Source: Mesostigma viride (taxonomy: Eukaryota; Streptophyta; Mesostigmatophyceae; Mesostigmatales; Mesostigmataceae). Taken from it: a stretch of 64,000 bases of DNA. The position numbers and the translations under genes are program-made. Under the pieces are notes generated by a model that worked only from the letters and a program-made list of their open reading frames with translations, ran no database searches and was not told the origin of the DNA. Of the stretch, positions 37,201 through 47,775 are shown piece by piece. Position 1 is the stretch's first letter; every line of letters starts with the position of its first letter. Location: assembly GCA_009746045.1 (NCBI GenBank), contig RPFO01000406.1, positions 3,283,701 through 3,347,700 of the forward strand. The letters are read 5' to 3'.

Positions 37201-38908
37201 ACATCCCAAACTGACATCAGCCCCAAAACATGCTTCCAGGTGCAACGCAATGGTGCATGGGCCAACATGCACCCGTGAAGCACCGACAAGACAAGGCAGT
37301 CCCGTAAATTAATTACATATGAATGCGTTGTGTGTAGTGGCTCACCTATCATAGCAATGCTGTGGATGGAAACAGCCGCCTGCACATGCAGGGATTGGTA
37401 TGTTGATCAAAGAACGCGGCACCGCACGGTCGCTGCTACAGGCAGGGGCCGTCGCAACCCCTGCGTGCGCGTGCAAGCACCAGCCCAAAGAAGCGCTGAT
37501 GCTGCCTCTCCCCACCACATGAGCTTTGATGCCGCCTCTCATCATCACATAAGCTCTGATGCTGCCTCTCCCCACCACATCAGCTTTGATGCCCCCTCCC
37601 CCCACAACATCAGCTTTGATGCCCCCTCTCCCCACAACATAAGCTATGATGCTGCCTCTCCCCACCACATGAACTTTGATGCTGCCTCTCCCCGCCACAT
37701 AAGCTTTGATGCTGCCTCTCCCCACCACATAAGCTTTGATGCTGCCTCTCCTCACCACCTAAAAGCGCATATTTGCACTCACACACGAGCAGCAGGCATG
37801 CTTGCAATGGTACCTGTTTGATCACGAGCAGCAGGCGGCGCAGGCATGCTTGCAACTGTACCTGTTCGCTCACGAGCAGCAGGCGGCTGAATGTCTGCGA
37901 TGCCTTGAGGAAGGCACGACGCGCCGCCATTTCCGTCGCATGCCATTCCGCAACGGCCACATCCCCAGCATGTGCCGCGCTAGGGCCAGCAGGAAGCACC
38001 GCAGCCCAGGGGGCGTGCGTGGGCACGGGCTCAGCGATGGGCTCAGCGATGGCCATGTGGACGCCAGGTAAGGAGGCGGGCGGGGGCAGGGGGGGCATGG
38101 GCACGGCAGGTGTAGCGATGGCCATGGGCACGGCAGGTGTAGCGATGGCCATGGGCACGGCAGTGCGTGCGCACGTTGTTGTGCTCCCTAATGCCGCCGA
38201 GTCCACGGGTGGTGCGGTCGGGTCCTCCACAGGTGGCGCAATTGAGATTTGCACGTCCCCAGCGGCTGTCGGAGCGTCATTGTCCGACACCTCTATCCAG
38301 TCAGCAGCAGGCTCTGCCGAGTCGACATGTGGCGCGTTGTTGCCAACACAAAGCGGCTCTGGGTGTGGTGGCGGTCCATTATTGGCATGGGCGGGCGCTC
38401 CATCCCCCAACGAGGCATGATCTCCATCCGTAGTCATCAGTACGGCGGTCCCTGGAGAGTTCGAGCTGGGCCCAGCAGAGGAAGTTTCGGTCTCGTCCTG
38501 GGATTGACATACAACCTCCCAACCAGGGACCGCAGGGATGCCACCGTCGTCGTGCTGCGCAGATCTCCCTCGAGCTGCATTTTTCCTGCTTTTCTTGCGG
38601 CGGGAATTTGTAGGGGAGGTTTCGTCATCACCGATTCCCCGTTCAGTTATGGCTGGTGGACCAGCCTGGCGCCTTTTCGAGGCCCCGCGACCTCCATTTG
38701 TTTCCGTGCTTGCCCCCTGGATTGTAACTTTGGTCTCCCGGAAAGGAACTGGGGACACATCGGCTTCCTGCGACGGTAGTGGGGCAGCTTCTGCGCCATT
38801 CGGCACCGCTGGAGGTTTAGAAGCAGCGCCATCTCCAACATCACCCCGGTGGTCTGTCCCGTTCAACTCCGTTCCGGAGAACGTTTCTACTGTTTGCACG
38901 GCAGGCAT
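23174..38908 (-). CDS. SUVH: SUVH/KYP-type histone H3K9 methyltransferase with SRA domain
   Basis: Deduced from 18 exons: 38908-37862, 36509-36333, 35860-35806, 34820-34723, 34155-34050, 33353-33295, 32848-32750, 31432-31334, 30450-30149, 29380-29295, 28305-28143, 27626-27521, 26468-26407, 26018-25925, 25708-25566, 24657-24633, 24015-23938, 23284-23174. All introns are GT-AG and frame is kept, giving 969 aa. Residues 1-349 are disordered with an NLS-like RRKKSRKNAARGR; about 370-395 are Gly-Lys repeats. SRA (about 415-580) shows GLHGHWFNGIDFVN, SIVMSGGYHDKDDGHDIEYT, GNLAL, PVRVIRG and FTYDGLYR. An acidic/Lys linker follows. Pre-SET (about 682-795) has DIARGEENCPIPVYNDVDDE, GCGCTGGKCGKQCPC and DFLYECGAQCKC. 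SET has GKGWGVR, FICNYAGEIL, GNIGRFLNHGCEPN and ELVWDYKY. Post-SET is CLCKAPTCRGRLY. Such proteins bind methylated DNA through SRA and methylate H3K9 in heterochromatin. Odd points: NHGC instead of NHSC, W at the F/Y-switch position, and about 30 residues inserted before GNIGRF. ATG 38908 is the first in-frame Met after a stop. Confidence 0.93.
24385..24560. repeat. 22-bp tandem repeat in SUVH intron 16
   Basis: About eight degenerate units of the type ACAACAGTGTTATTTTGCTG. Confidence 0.75.
25085..25555. repeat. C-rich, telomere-like array in SUVH intron 15
   Basis: About 390 bp (25139-25530) of CCCCTAA, CCCCAA and CCCCCA units with a C run of about 50. The transcript strand is G-rich (GGGGTT, GGGGTTA type) and should form G-quadruplexes. 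Both edges carry CTGTCCTCAGCCACGG on the transcript strand, resembling the end of exon 15. Confidence 0.85.
28328..28626. mobile_element. MITE-like inverted-repeat element in SUVH intron 10
   Basis: The ends are inverted copies: GTACACCCCCC...CGTTTAAGATT on the left and its near complement on the right. Internal subterminal repeats read GATCTTAAACCTAAAAT in both orientations. It is about 299 bp and has no ORF. In the transcript it lies only about 20 nt upstream of the exon 11 acceptor. No clear target duplication is visible. Confidence 0.65.
29772..29963. repeat. 48-bp minisatellite, 4 copies, SUVH intron 9
   Basis: Four nearly identical 48-bp units, each containing GCACGAGCACCGCTCGGACA, at 29772, 29820, 29868 and 29916. 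Confidence 0.9.
30820..30870 (+). repeat. Dispersed short repeat shared with 18430-18495
   Basis: The block TTTCTTTATAGTGAGATGG with its flanks occurs here in SUVH intron 8 and inverted at about 18440-18495 in the LINE-rich region. It is a small dispersed element of unknown class. Confidence 0.5.
31785..32135. repeat. 8-bp CAGCTGCC array in SUVH intron 7
   Basis: About 35-40 units of CCCAGCTG, with a few variant units at the left end. CAGCTG is self-complementary, so single strands can fold. Open frames across it are repeat artefacts. Confidence 0.95.
32340..32640. repeat. G/C-run and hairpin region in SUVH intron 7
   Basis: Runs of 7-9 G or C alternate, and a block containing CCTGGTACAGGTTGAG is repeated at about 32391 and 32503. 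Several short G-run/C-run stems can form. Confidence 0.7.
32665..32749 (-). repeat. 16-17 bp repeat starting at the SUVH exon 7 splice donor
   Basis: Directly after exon 7 the intron reads GTAGGGACGCCAGCACAT and then four more degenerate copies of the same unit. Confidence 0.85.
33935..34068 (-). repeat. 38-bp repeat spanning the SUVH exon 5 splice donor
   Basis: The last bases of exon 5 (GGGCAAGGCGGGCAGA), the donor GTAGGT and the next bases are tandemly repeated about three more times in the intron with a period of 38 bp. Each copy keeps the donor sequence. Confidence 0.85.
35204..35603. repeat. 50-bp minisatellite, 8 copies, SUVH intron 3
   Basis: Eight almost identical 50-bp units containing CCGCAACACCCCATCAAG. 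There are no spacers, so this is not a CRISPR array. Confidence 0.95.
37497..37757. repeat. 30-bp minisatellite, about 9 copies, SUVH intron 1
   Basis: Units of the type GATGCTGCCTCTCCCCACCA followed by CATAAGCTTT, with point variants. Confidence 0.9.
37778..37885 (-). repeat. 48-bp duplication across the SUVH exon 1 splice donor
   Basis: The end of exon 1 with its donor (TGCTGCTCGTGAGCGAACAG, then GTACAG) is followed 48 bp on by a copy (GTGATCAAACAG, then GTACCA) and a third partial copy. Confidence 0.85.
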
Positions 38909-40440
38909 ATGCGGATGTATGCTTCTCGCAGCTTCGCGATTGGCATAGATGGCATCAACTAAATTAACCCCGCCTGCTTATAATTCGAGGGAGTCAAGCC
39001 CTATACCGTTGCCATGCGTCATCTCACCGTCGTCCCGTGAATATGATGTCTCCGATCTCGACAACGGCTGTCTACCCTACGATTTAACGATCATATCGAT
39101 TGGGCAGCATCGTATTTATTCTTCGCATGTCGAGATGAAGCCTATCAATTCGTTATATAATCATAAGTTCCACCGGTTATAGCGGCTACATAGCCAGCTT
39201 CCTCTCCTGGCCTTCTGCCCGGACCTGCCCTGCATTGGGAATTCCCAGTTGCAGTTGTCTGATTGCAAAAGCCCAGTCGCCCACAGTTTTTGGCGCCATC
39301 AGCCTCGTAGTCACACGTTGAAGGCTCTGCTTGGTATCACATAACTGAACAGTGCAGCTGCAGGCAGCTGCAACCTGCCAAGAGCATTGGTCGACCACGG
39401 CATTTCACAGTATGTACGGCAGCCACAATAATGGAACAGTTCAGGATTTGGCGCGAGTACGGCTGCCACAATATTGATATTGCAGTATTTGGCGCGAAAT
39501 GGTTCGGTCAAAAGGCTCAAGTGTGTGGTTAGTGTGGCAAGGTCCGTGGACACTGGATAGGTACATGAGTACAACAGCACGGATAGTACTTTCCATTGCG
39601 CAGCGGGCTCCTATCAAGGAGACCAGTCAGACCACCCTGTAGTCGCAAGCTTCCATTTTACCGATGCACCATTTACATTGTATGTCAAGACTCTAGTTTT
39701 CCCCTTCGTTAGTTTGGGGCTAAAGCTTGCGATTCCGGCTACATTCGCGAAGCTCATGTCCCGTCGCCAAGGATCTGAAACCGTAATTTATCATTTTAAA
39801 TGATTAATGTATATTCAGTGCGATAATCTAGTTTCATGGATACACCAGTACATACTCATGAGTCATGAATTGAGTTTTGCTGCCTGCAGGAGCTCGAGGC
39901 CCGTAGGGTGGAATTGACGGTCAGCAAGAATACGGACTGAGGCGCTTGGGCTGGACAGCCCATCGGCCGGGGCCCGCTCCTTGGCAAGAGACCGATCCCC
40001 TCTCCCTTCCACGGAACGCTCAGCGCTCGTCTGCTGGGCAGCATGTTACCTAGCTGCGAGCACGACATTGACCGATACTCGGATCGGCATCGACCGCCTG
40101 GCAAACCCTCCATAGTCGAGAAATTCAGGAGAACAGAATTTGTTGAATTTGTTGTTAACGAAATATAACAGGCATAGTTGTCTCATGGCTTCATAACGCA
40201 CTAGTTAACGGAAAACTTGTTGACGGCGCTCCCTAAGAGATTTGAAACGTTTTTACCATCGCGTATCTTTCGGATCTCAGCTACAGGGCATGGGCATACT
40301 TGGCTGCCACACTTAATTCTGCTGATGAGCATCCCGTTGATCAACGCCACCGTGCAATCCCATCGCGTATCCATCTCTAGCTCCAACATCTGTCCCTGAC
40401 TTGAGCCGGCAGTCTACCTAGCATGTGCTCAGGTATAGAA
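38909..40440. other. Intergenic DNA upstream of the SUVH-type gene
   Basis: No gene is recognised. A minus-strand ORF at 40389-40201 and others are short and unlike any family I know. The part next to 38908 should hold the SUVH promoter; TATAGCGGCTAC at about 39179 also occurs near 18441. Confidence 0.5.
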
Positions 40441-40555
40441 TGTGTTGTCTCATTGATAGAATGGTGCAGGTAGCAGTAGATGCATCTACTATCAAGGAGA
40501 CTTCTACTATCAATGAGACAACCAGCGCAGGTCAGAAATATGGCGAAGCCGAGTT
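40441..40555. mobile_element. Two opposed Helitron-like 5' ends
   Basis: The 14-bp start TCAATGAGACAACN occurs on the minus strand from 40456 and on the plus strand from 40510, each directly after an A. The plus copy continues as the repeat family for about 30 bp and then stops. Confidence 0.4.
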
Positions 40556-40561
40556 GTAGAT

Positions 40562-40670
40562 TAATTAACTAATGAATGAATGAATGAATGAATCAATTAA
40601 TTAATTAGACTCGTGCTCCCGTTGGGGAGTCACGGAGCATTAACCCCGATGAATGGATGGGTGGGGACAC
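40562..40670 (-). mobile_element. LINE 3' end (terminal hairpin block and TGAA/TTAA tail)
   Basis: Same terminal block as at 494-530, 12030 and 18840, with an AATG/AATT-type tail on its left side, so the element is on the minus strand. The adjacent GATGAATGGATGGGTGGG matches the sequence before the block at about 470. Confidence 0.65.
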
Positions 40671-40879
40671 ACAGCCCTACCGGTCTAATCTATCTACAAC
40701 ATCAAGCCAACGCTAATATTCTAAGCTCTCTACGTACCCTAGGAGTCCTGTCTAGCGTGCTTCCCGCGTGTTTGCAAACGCGGGCGCTTCCCCACGTAGT
40801 GTAATTGCCTCAGTTATGCCCACACACGGAGCATGCCTGCATCGATAAATAGGAATAATAAACATATTGACTACCGGCA

Positions 40880-41133
40880 CTAGACACTCCCGGCCAGTTA
40901 GGCTCGAAACACACGCCCTGATCAAGCATGCTGTTTCCGGCCCCACCGTCTAGGTCATCTAGTCGCTCCACACGTAAGCCAGCCATAATTTCAATGCACA
41001 AGGATACACATTTCCATCACCATTCATCTTCATCATCCTGAACGACTCGAAAACGCGGAAAAGATAACGGCAGGCTCGAGCTACCATGGTCCGGATTCTC
41101 CCGATTTCTGGCCTGCGCTGGTTGTCTCTTTGA
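40880..41133 (-). mobile_element. Helitron-like non-autonomous repeat, copy 2
   Basis: 254 bp, about 90 percent like copy 1 at 14717-14972 and in the opposite orientation. It starts TCAAAGAGACAACC after an A and ends CTAG before a T. The flanking sequences differ from copy 1 beyond those points, which fixes the ends. Confidence 0.5.
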
Positions 41134-41555
41134 TATTGTACTTTGCATAAACTCGCCTTCATTGCACAAAGTAGATCCTGCAACAATCGACCAAATTTAA
41201 CTAGGTCGAAAATTCACGAAACAGCGGTTAGACATCATGATTGGTATTCCAATTTGCCATCCCAAAACCTGTGTGTGGTAGTCTGCAATGTGTGCGACTT
41301 TGAGAAGACAATGTGAGACCGGCATGGATCGAATTGAAGAAGCACACGTGGATTTGAAATAACATGCCGTCTGGATAGACTATACCACCATTCAGGCAAG
41401 TCCACTAACAGCAGCTGGCTTTTTGCAAACACCAGTGTGCTGGTTGAAAGCAGACGCACTAGTTCTCAGTCCCTTCTAAGTAACAGGGGCAATGCCAAAA
41501 ATGTGCAGCTAACTTGTAAGGTTGTGAAAGGCCTCAAGCAACACACAAGGCTGAC

Positions 41556-44500
41556 TCATGACGGTAGCCGTGGAAGGCCGAATTCATCCACCTGCATAGC
41601 TCCCAAGTGGCACATGCACAGCACACATACATGGCCAGAGATTCCCATTAGAAGCATGCCATTGTGCCCCATGCCTTTGTCACAGGCCACGCTCGCCGGC
41701 TGTGGTGGCGGAGGACATCTATAGCCTTGCTGTGAGACAAAAGAGTCCTCAATGCCCACCATCATCAGCAGCAGGTAGGTGCACGGCAAGCACCTGCGCC
41801 CCAGAGAAAATGGTCAATCAATGGCATAGGACGCACAGACAAGCTTGCTGACTGGTAACCATGCCATGATGATGCAGCACGACCAGCTGGGCGATATACA
41901 AGCATACACTTCGCAAATTGTACACACTAACATCGTTGGGTGCCGGATGCATGCATGTGGGAGATACAACGGTACCTACTCCCAGCCTCGTCCTAGATAC
42001 CAGTTGGACCGCTATTCTTGCATGCATGAGGTTTCCATCAAGCTACCTGTCAAGCTTTACCTGCCAAGCTATAACTGTCAAGCTAGCTGTGAAGCTAACT
42101 GTGAAGCTAACTATCAAGCTACCTATCAAGCTGATTAAAGACACGCAACGTACAAAGCCTATTGCCAGAATCCAAAGCAGCCGACGACAGGCAGGGTGGG
42201 AAGAAAGGCATGGCTAGGATATCAATGAGACAACCAGAACATCAAAAGGACAACCAGCGCGGGCCAGAAATCTCGAACCACGGTAGCTCGAGCCTGCTGT
42301 TATCGTATCCGCCTTTGTCGAGTCGTTCAGGATAGTGGAAATGAATGGAGGTGGATATGTGCAGCCGCGGACATGAAAAATTATGGCTGGCGAACGTTCA
42401 TCGAGACCTAGACGGTTGAGCTAACAGCAATCTCGCGTGATCAGGGCAACTGTTCCTAGAATATAGCAGAGGCATAGAGGATTAAGGCAGAGACATAATT
42501 ATGCAGGCAGACGCTTAGCAACCGATAGGAAGAATAAGAAAAGAGGTTTCCACTTGGCTCAGTGGGCTGTACCAAGAGTGAAGAGATATTGTTGCAAACT
42601 TCACCTGGTATCAACGAATGCTGCGTGCCCAGAGGCTTGCAAAGCTCAGTACCATGAAAAGGGGCAGATCTTGTCATGCCAAGCACAAGCTCCATGCTGA
42701 TGCTGGCACTCACCTGCACTGCGGATGCTGGCTGAGGCTGGTTGGGCACCGTCGGGAACTCCAAGTCGCCCGATGCTGGCACTGCGTCCGGGGCGGCCAG
42801 GTAGGAGGGCCCCTCCCCGGTCCCGATGGCATCCATGCCCATCCCCGCTTCCAGCGCGTCCAACTCTGCAAACCACAAGAAGAAAAAAACAAGCATCAGG
42901 AAGATAAGAAAATGCATGTCCAGCATCCCGCTTGGCATGAGACACGTGATAGGGGCCAGGGGGCAAGCAAATAACCCACAAGCGGGGGGGGTACCTCAGG
43001 CAGTTAAGGAAAGTAAAAGAAAATACACCGCAGACTAGCCATGACAGGACATGATAAGATAACGGCTACGCTGGTATCTATGTGGTTCCCCAAATCCCAA
43101 TATACCTTACCCTGGACAGGCACCCTCTGGCACGACATCGGCATGACCTGCCCATGTTATATGGACACCAAAGAGCAGATATTTGACAAAAACTGTGGAG
43201 GCGGTGGGGCTTGCCAGCCTGGTTGTGTGAAAGCAGGCTTAACTTGGTGGATCTTGCCCTTGCAAGCAACTCGTTGCTACTTGAACACGTGAAGTAAGAT
43301 AAAGCATTGAAACATAATCGATCTGGTTTAAGTGGAATTTTGCCGAAAGCAACACCCCAACCACAAACCTACCCCCCATCAGCTCGTCCTCGTCGATGTC
43401 GTCAGGCACGCCGTAGCTGCGGCCCATGATGTCTTGGATCTCGTTACCATAATCCACCAGGTCAGCCATCTGGTCTTGCAGCGACTGCACCGCGTGCGTT
43501 ATGCAAGAAGTAAACAGGCATGACAGGGATGGTGGTTGTCCACAATGTGGCAGGGGTCAGCAAGCATCGTAGGTTCCCACCCACGCGCCATGTGTGCACA
43601 TAAGCCATACAGTGCGTGGTTGCATGGCACGTTCCGTTGACCTCGTTTTTATCATCAAGGAATCTCCCATCCCCAGCAAACTCAGCCACCCCGGCTCCTC
43701 ATGCCACAGAGAGCAGACGCAAGAATGCCACGCATCCATATGCCTGCACGTGCAAGCAAACACGGCACAATATCCTGGACTGGGTGGACGCGACATGCGG
43801 GACCATGGATGGAGGCGACATGCGGGACCCAGTAGACACACGAGCAACGGTGCTGGCATCCACAAACCATCCACATCCCATGCGTTCATGCACGCCCCAT
43901 GTGCGAGCAAGGACACGAGCAACCGTGCTGGCATCCACAAACCATCCACCTCCCATGCGTTCATGCACACCCCATGTGCGAGCAAGGACACGAGCAACCG
44001 TGCTGGCATCCACAAACCATCCACCTCCCATGCGTTCATGCACACCCCATGTGCGAGCAAGGACACGAGCAACCGTGCAGGCATCCAAAAACCATCCACC
44101 TCCCATGCGTTCATGCACACCCCATGTGTGAGCAAGGACACGAGCAACCGTGCTGGCATCCACAAACCTTCCACCTCCCATGCGTTCATGCACACCCCAT
44201 GTGGGAGCAAGGACACGAGCAACCGTGCTGGCATCCACAAACCATCCACCTCCCATGCGTTCATGCACACCCTATGTGTGAGCAAGGACACGAGCAACCG
44301 TGCTGGCATCCACAAACCATCCACCTCCCATGCGTTCATGCACACCCCATGTGCGAGCAAGGACACGAGCAACCGTGCTGGCATCCACAAACCATCCACC
44401 TCCCATGCGTTCATGCACACCCCATGTGTGAGCAAGGACACGAGCAACCGTGCTGGCATCCAAAAACCATCCACCTCCCATGCGTTCATGCACACCCCAT

Positions 44501-47500
44501 GTGGGAGCAAGGACACAAGCAACCGTGCTGGCATCCACAAACCATCCACCTCCCATGCGTTCATGCACACCCTATGTGTGAGCAAGGACACGAGCAACCG
44601 TGCTGGCATCCACAAACCATCCACCTCCCATGCGTTCATGCACACCCCATGTGTGAGCAAGGACACGAGCAACCGTGCTGGCATCCACAAACCATCCACC
44701 TCCCATGCGTTCATGCACACCCCATGTGGGAGCAAGGACACAAGCAACCGTGCTGGCATCCACAAACCATCCACCTCCCATGCGTTCATCACACCCCATG
44801 TGTGAGCAAGGACACGAGCAACCGTGCTGGCATCCACAAACCATCCACCTCCCATGCGTTCATGCACACCCCATGTGTGAGCAAGGACACGAGCAACCGT
44901 GCTGGCATCCACAAACCATCCACCTCCCATGCGTTCATGCACACCCCATGTGTGAGCAAGGACACGAGCAACCGTGCTGGCATCCACAAACCATCCACCT
45001 CCCATGCGTTCATGCACACCCCATGTGTGAGCAAGGACACGAGCAACCGTGCTGGCATCCACAAACCATCCACCTCCCATGCGTTCATGCACACCCCATG
45101 TGTGAGCAAGGACACGAGCAACCGTGCTGGCATCCACAAACCTTCCACCTCCCATGCGTTCATGCACACCCCATGTGTGAGCAAGGACACAAGCAACCGT
45201 GCTGGCATCCACAAACCATCCACCTCCCATGCGTTCATGCACACCCCATGTGTGAGCAAGGACACGAGCAACCGTGCTGGCATCCACAAACCATCCACCT
45301 CCCATGCGTTCATGCACACCCCATGTGGGAGCAAGGACACGAGCAACCGTGCTGGCATCCACAAACCATCCACCTCCCATGCGTTCATGCACACCCCATG
45401 TGTGAGCAAGGACACGAGCAACCGTGCTGGCATCCACAAACCATCCACCTCCCATGCGTTCATGCACACCCTATGTGTGAGCACGGACACAAGCAACCGT
45501 GCTGGCATCCACAAACCATCCACCTCCCATGCGTTCATGCACATCCCATGTGTGAGCAAGGACACAAGCAACCGTGCTGGCATCCACAAACCATCCACCT
45601 CCCATGCGTTCATGCACACCCCATGTGTGAGCAAGGACACGAGCAACCGTGCTGGCATCCACAAACCATCCACCTCCCATGCGTTCATGCACACCCCATG
45701 TGTGAGCAAGGACACGAGCAACCGTGCTGGCATCCACAAACCATCCACCTCCCATGCGTTCATGCACAACCCATGTGTGAGCAAGGACACGAGCAACCGT
45801 GCTGGCATCCACAAACCATCCACCTCCCATGCGTTCATGCACACCCCATGTGTGAGCAAGGACACAAGCAACCGTGCTGGCATCCACAAACCATCCACCT
45901 CCCATGCGTTCATGCACACCCCATGTGGGAGCAAGGACACGAGCAACCGTGCTGGCATCCACAAACTAGCACCCACCTCGATCGTGTCAATATTGAGTGC
46001 CTTCTGCGCCTTCTTCATTTCCTTGGCAGCGTCCTTCATCGCATCCACCTGCGCACAAGTGGTTGGGGCACAAGCGCGTGCGGGGAGCACGAGCCGGCGC
46101 GCACAAGAGACCAAAAGGGCCCACATCCCGTCTCCATCAGGATACCAGCCCACGATCCCAGGCTCTGTCATCGTCCAATTGTCCTCTGGCATCGGCAGCT
46201 CACCCAGTGGCATACGAGGTGTCCGTGATGGCGCCAATGCTAGTTCCCAATCTGTGATATTCGTCAGAGCAAGAAATGCCATCATGCTAGCAAGGCCGTG
46301 TGCGACACCAGCAGGCCAAGCCGATGGGTGCAGAGGATGAGCTGAGGGGGCCAGAGGCGATGCTATTCATGGGAGTGGTGTGTGTGTGGGGGGTGCACGT
46401 CCCTTGTTAGGTCCCCCAGATGCCCGGTGGGTGCAAGCAGATCCGATGCCGCACCGCGGAACAACATTGTCACAGCAGCCAGCCAGTGGCGCGCCACCAC
46501 TGCTGATCACCGTGCCACCACCGCTGGTGATCGCGCCACCACCACTGATGCTCGCGCCAGCCAGTGGTCACGCAGATGAATAGTAAGACGCCTTTGCAGC
46601 TGCCGGGAGATGTGAATCCCAGTGCCAACTGCAGCGACAAGTGGTTTTCCGAAGCCCCGCAGGCCTTATGGCTTGCGGCCCACCATCGCACGGCCCACTG
46701 CCCACCGCGCACAACACAACAGGCATGTTGCGGCCATGCCTATACTCCTAAAGTGTGGCCTTGCCCACCTGCTGCGTGGTGTCCTTCATTGTCTCGCGCG
46801 CAAACGCCAGTTGTTCCAGGTTGAACTGCTGGTTGTACAGCTGCTCGCGCTGGCCCTCATACCTGACGGGGGGGAGGGGGGGGGGCGCGGGGAGAGCATG
46901 GCCACACGGTGAGGGGCAGAGGGGGGAAAAAAGAAAAATTAAGGGCGACATGCCAAGGACATCCGAGAAGTGGCGATGGCTACAGAGAACACTGGGCCCA
47001 GAATAATCGAGGTCCAAGAGGGCAGGGTCGGCCCGACGCAGGCACGCATGTCCCAGCCCCTTGCCCACTCACATGGCCACCCATTTCCCGTCCATGCGAC
47101 GCCTTCCCCCTTTCTTTCAACACCCCATCCTCCCAAACCTCTGCATGCAAGCTGTGGCGTATGGAGGCGCAAGGCTGTGCAAATCTAGCCACGCCTAAAA
47201 GCCCGTAACCTTACTTGTTTCACATGCTCCCAACTGCACTGGCCTGCCAACGTAATTGCTTGCAGGATCTATGCCCAGCTGTACGTCGCCCCTGCGCCCG
47301 GGGTGGGAAATGCTGCCGTTGCGCAAAACCTCCACGTGGGTAGGACAGGCGGTTCACTCACAATCTCTTCTGCTTCAGTACTCCCAACGCTCTCCTCTTG
47401 ATTGCCTCCTGCGCAGGCCCGGGGCGTGTCTTTTTTAGTTGGTCCCTGTACTGAGCAAGCTGAGCGTCCAGCTTATTAATTTTCATATCCACCGTATCTC

Positions 47501-47775
47501 CCCTGGCGGCCATCTGCGAAAAAAAAAGCCGTTTGTCACTTAAGTCAAGGGGTATCACAAGTCAAAACGAGCAGTAGACTGTCGTGGATCTCGCAAAGGG
47601 TCGTATATGCAGCAAAACACAAACAACATACGGTCGAAGCCAAACTAGCGGATTGGAAAAACAGACACAATTTATTTCAGTGATTGAACCCGCATGCCGA
47701 GGATACGTTGTTGTTGGCATCTTCGAGCGTAGGCCTCGGAGCCTGGGGTTTCGCCGTACCGAATAATCTCCTCAT
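41556..47775 (-). CDS. VPS60: ESCRT-III subunit VPS60/CHMP5
   Basis: Seven exons: 47775-47707, 47513-47362, 46862-46769, 46048-45977, 43484-43373, 42865-42714, 41591-41556. All introns are GT-AG and frame is kept throughout, giving 228 aa (human CHMP5 is about 219). It starts MRRLFGTAKPQAPRPTLED, the typical basic N-terminus. The Snf7 core follows with KINKLDAQLAQYRDQLKK, ALGVLKQKRL, YEGQREQLYNQQFNLEQ, KEMKKAQKALNIDTIE and SLQDQMADLVDYGNEIQD. An acidic helix YGVPDDIDEDELMGELDAL comes next, then a Pro/Ala-rich linker, and the C-terminal hallmark VDEFGLPRLPS sits alone on the last 36-bp exon. In other eukaryotes VPS60 acts late in ESCRT-III with LIP5/VTA1 and VPS4 in multivesicular body sorting. 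The intron after exon 4 is filled by a 75-bp minisatellite, and the last intron carries a Helitron-like repeat. Confidence 0.95.
42037..42137. repeat. Short CAAGCTA-type repeat in the last VPS60 intron
   Basis: About eight degenerate 12-bp units of the form TGTCAAGCTAAC. Confidence 0.7.
42222..42459 (+). mobile_element. Helitron-like non-autonomous repeat, copy 3 (decayed)
   Basis: Starts TCAATGAGACAACC after an A, then repeats a second AACCAGCGC start, and follows copies 1 and 2 with many substitutions and a deletion near the end. It lies in the last VPS60 intron, opposite to the gene. Confidence 0.4.
43838..45966. repeat. 75-bp minisatellite, about 28 copies, VPS60 intron 4
   Basis: Highly homogeneous units containing CACGAGCAACCGTGCTGGCA. 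One unit near 44790 is 74 bp. The array starts at the exon 4 donor on the transcript strand: GAG, GTGGGTGC, then TTTGTGGATGCCAGCACGG. Every unit contains a similar GAGGTGGATGG. As 75 is divisible by three, most frames on both strands stay open, so the long ORFs here are artefacts. Confidence 0.97.

Noticed and set aside
43557-46340. Very long ORFs on both strands (up to 813 codons) over the VPS60 intron
   Set aside because: They only reflect a 75-bp repeat whose length is divisible by three and that lacks stops in most frames. The real exons 4 and 5 of VPS60 flank the array.
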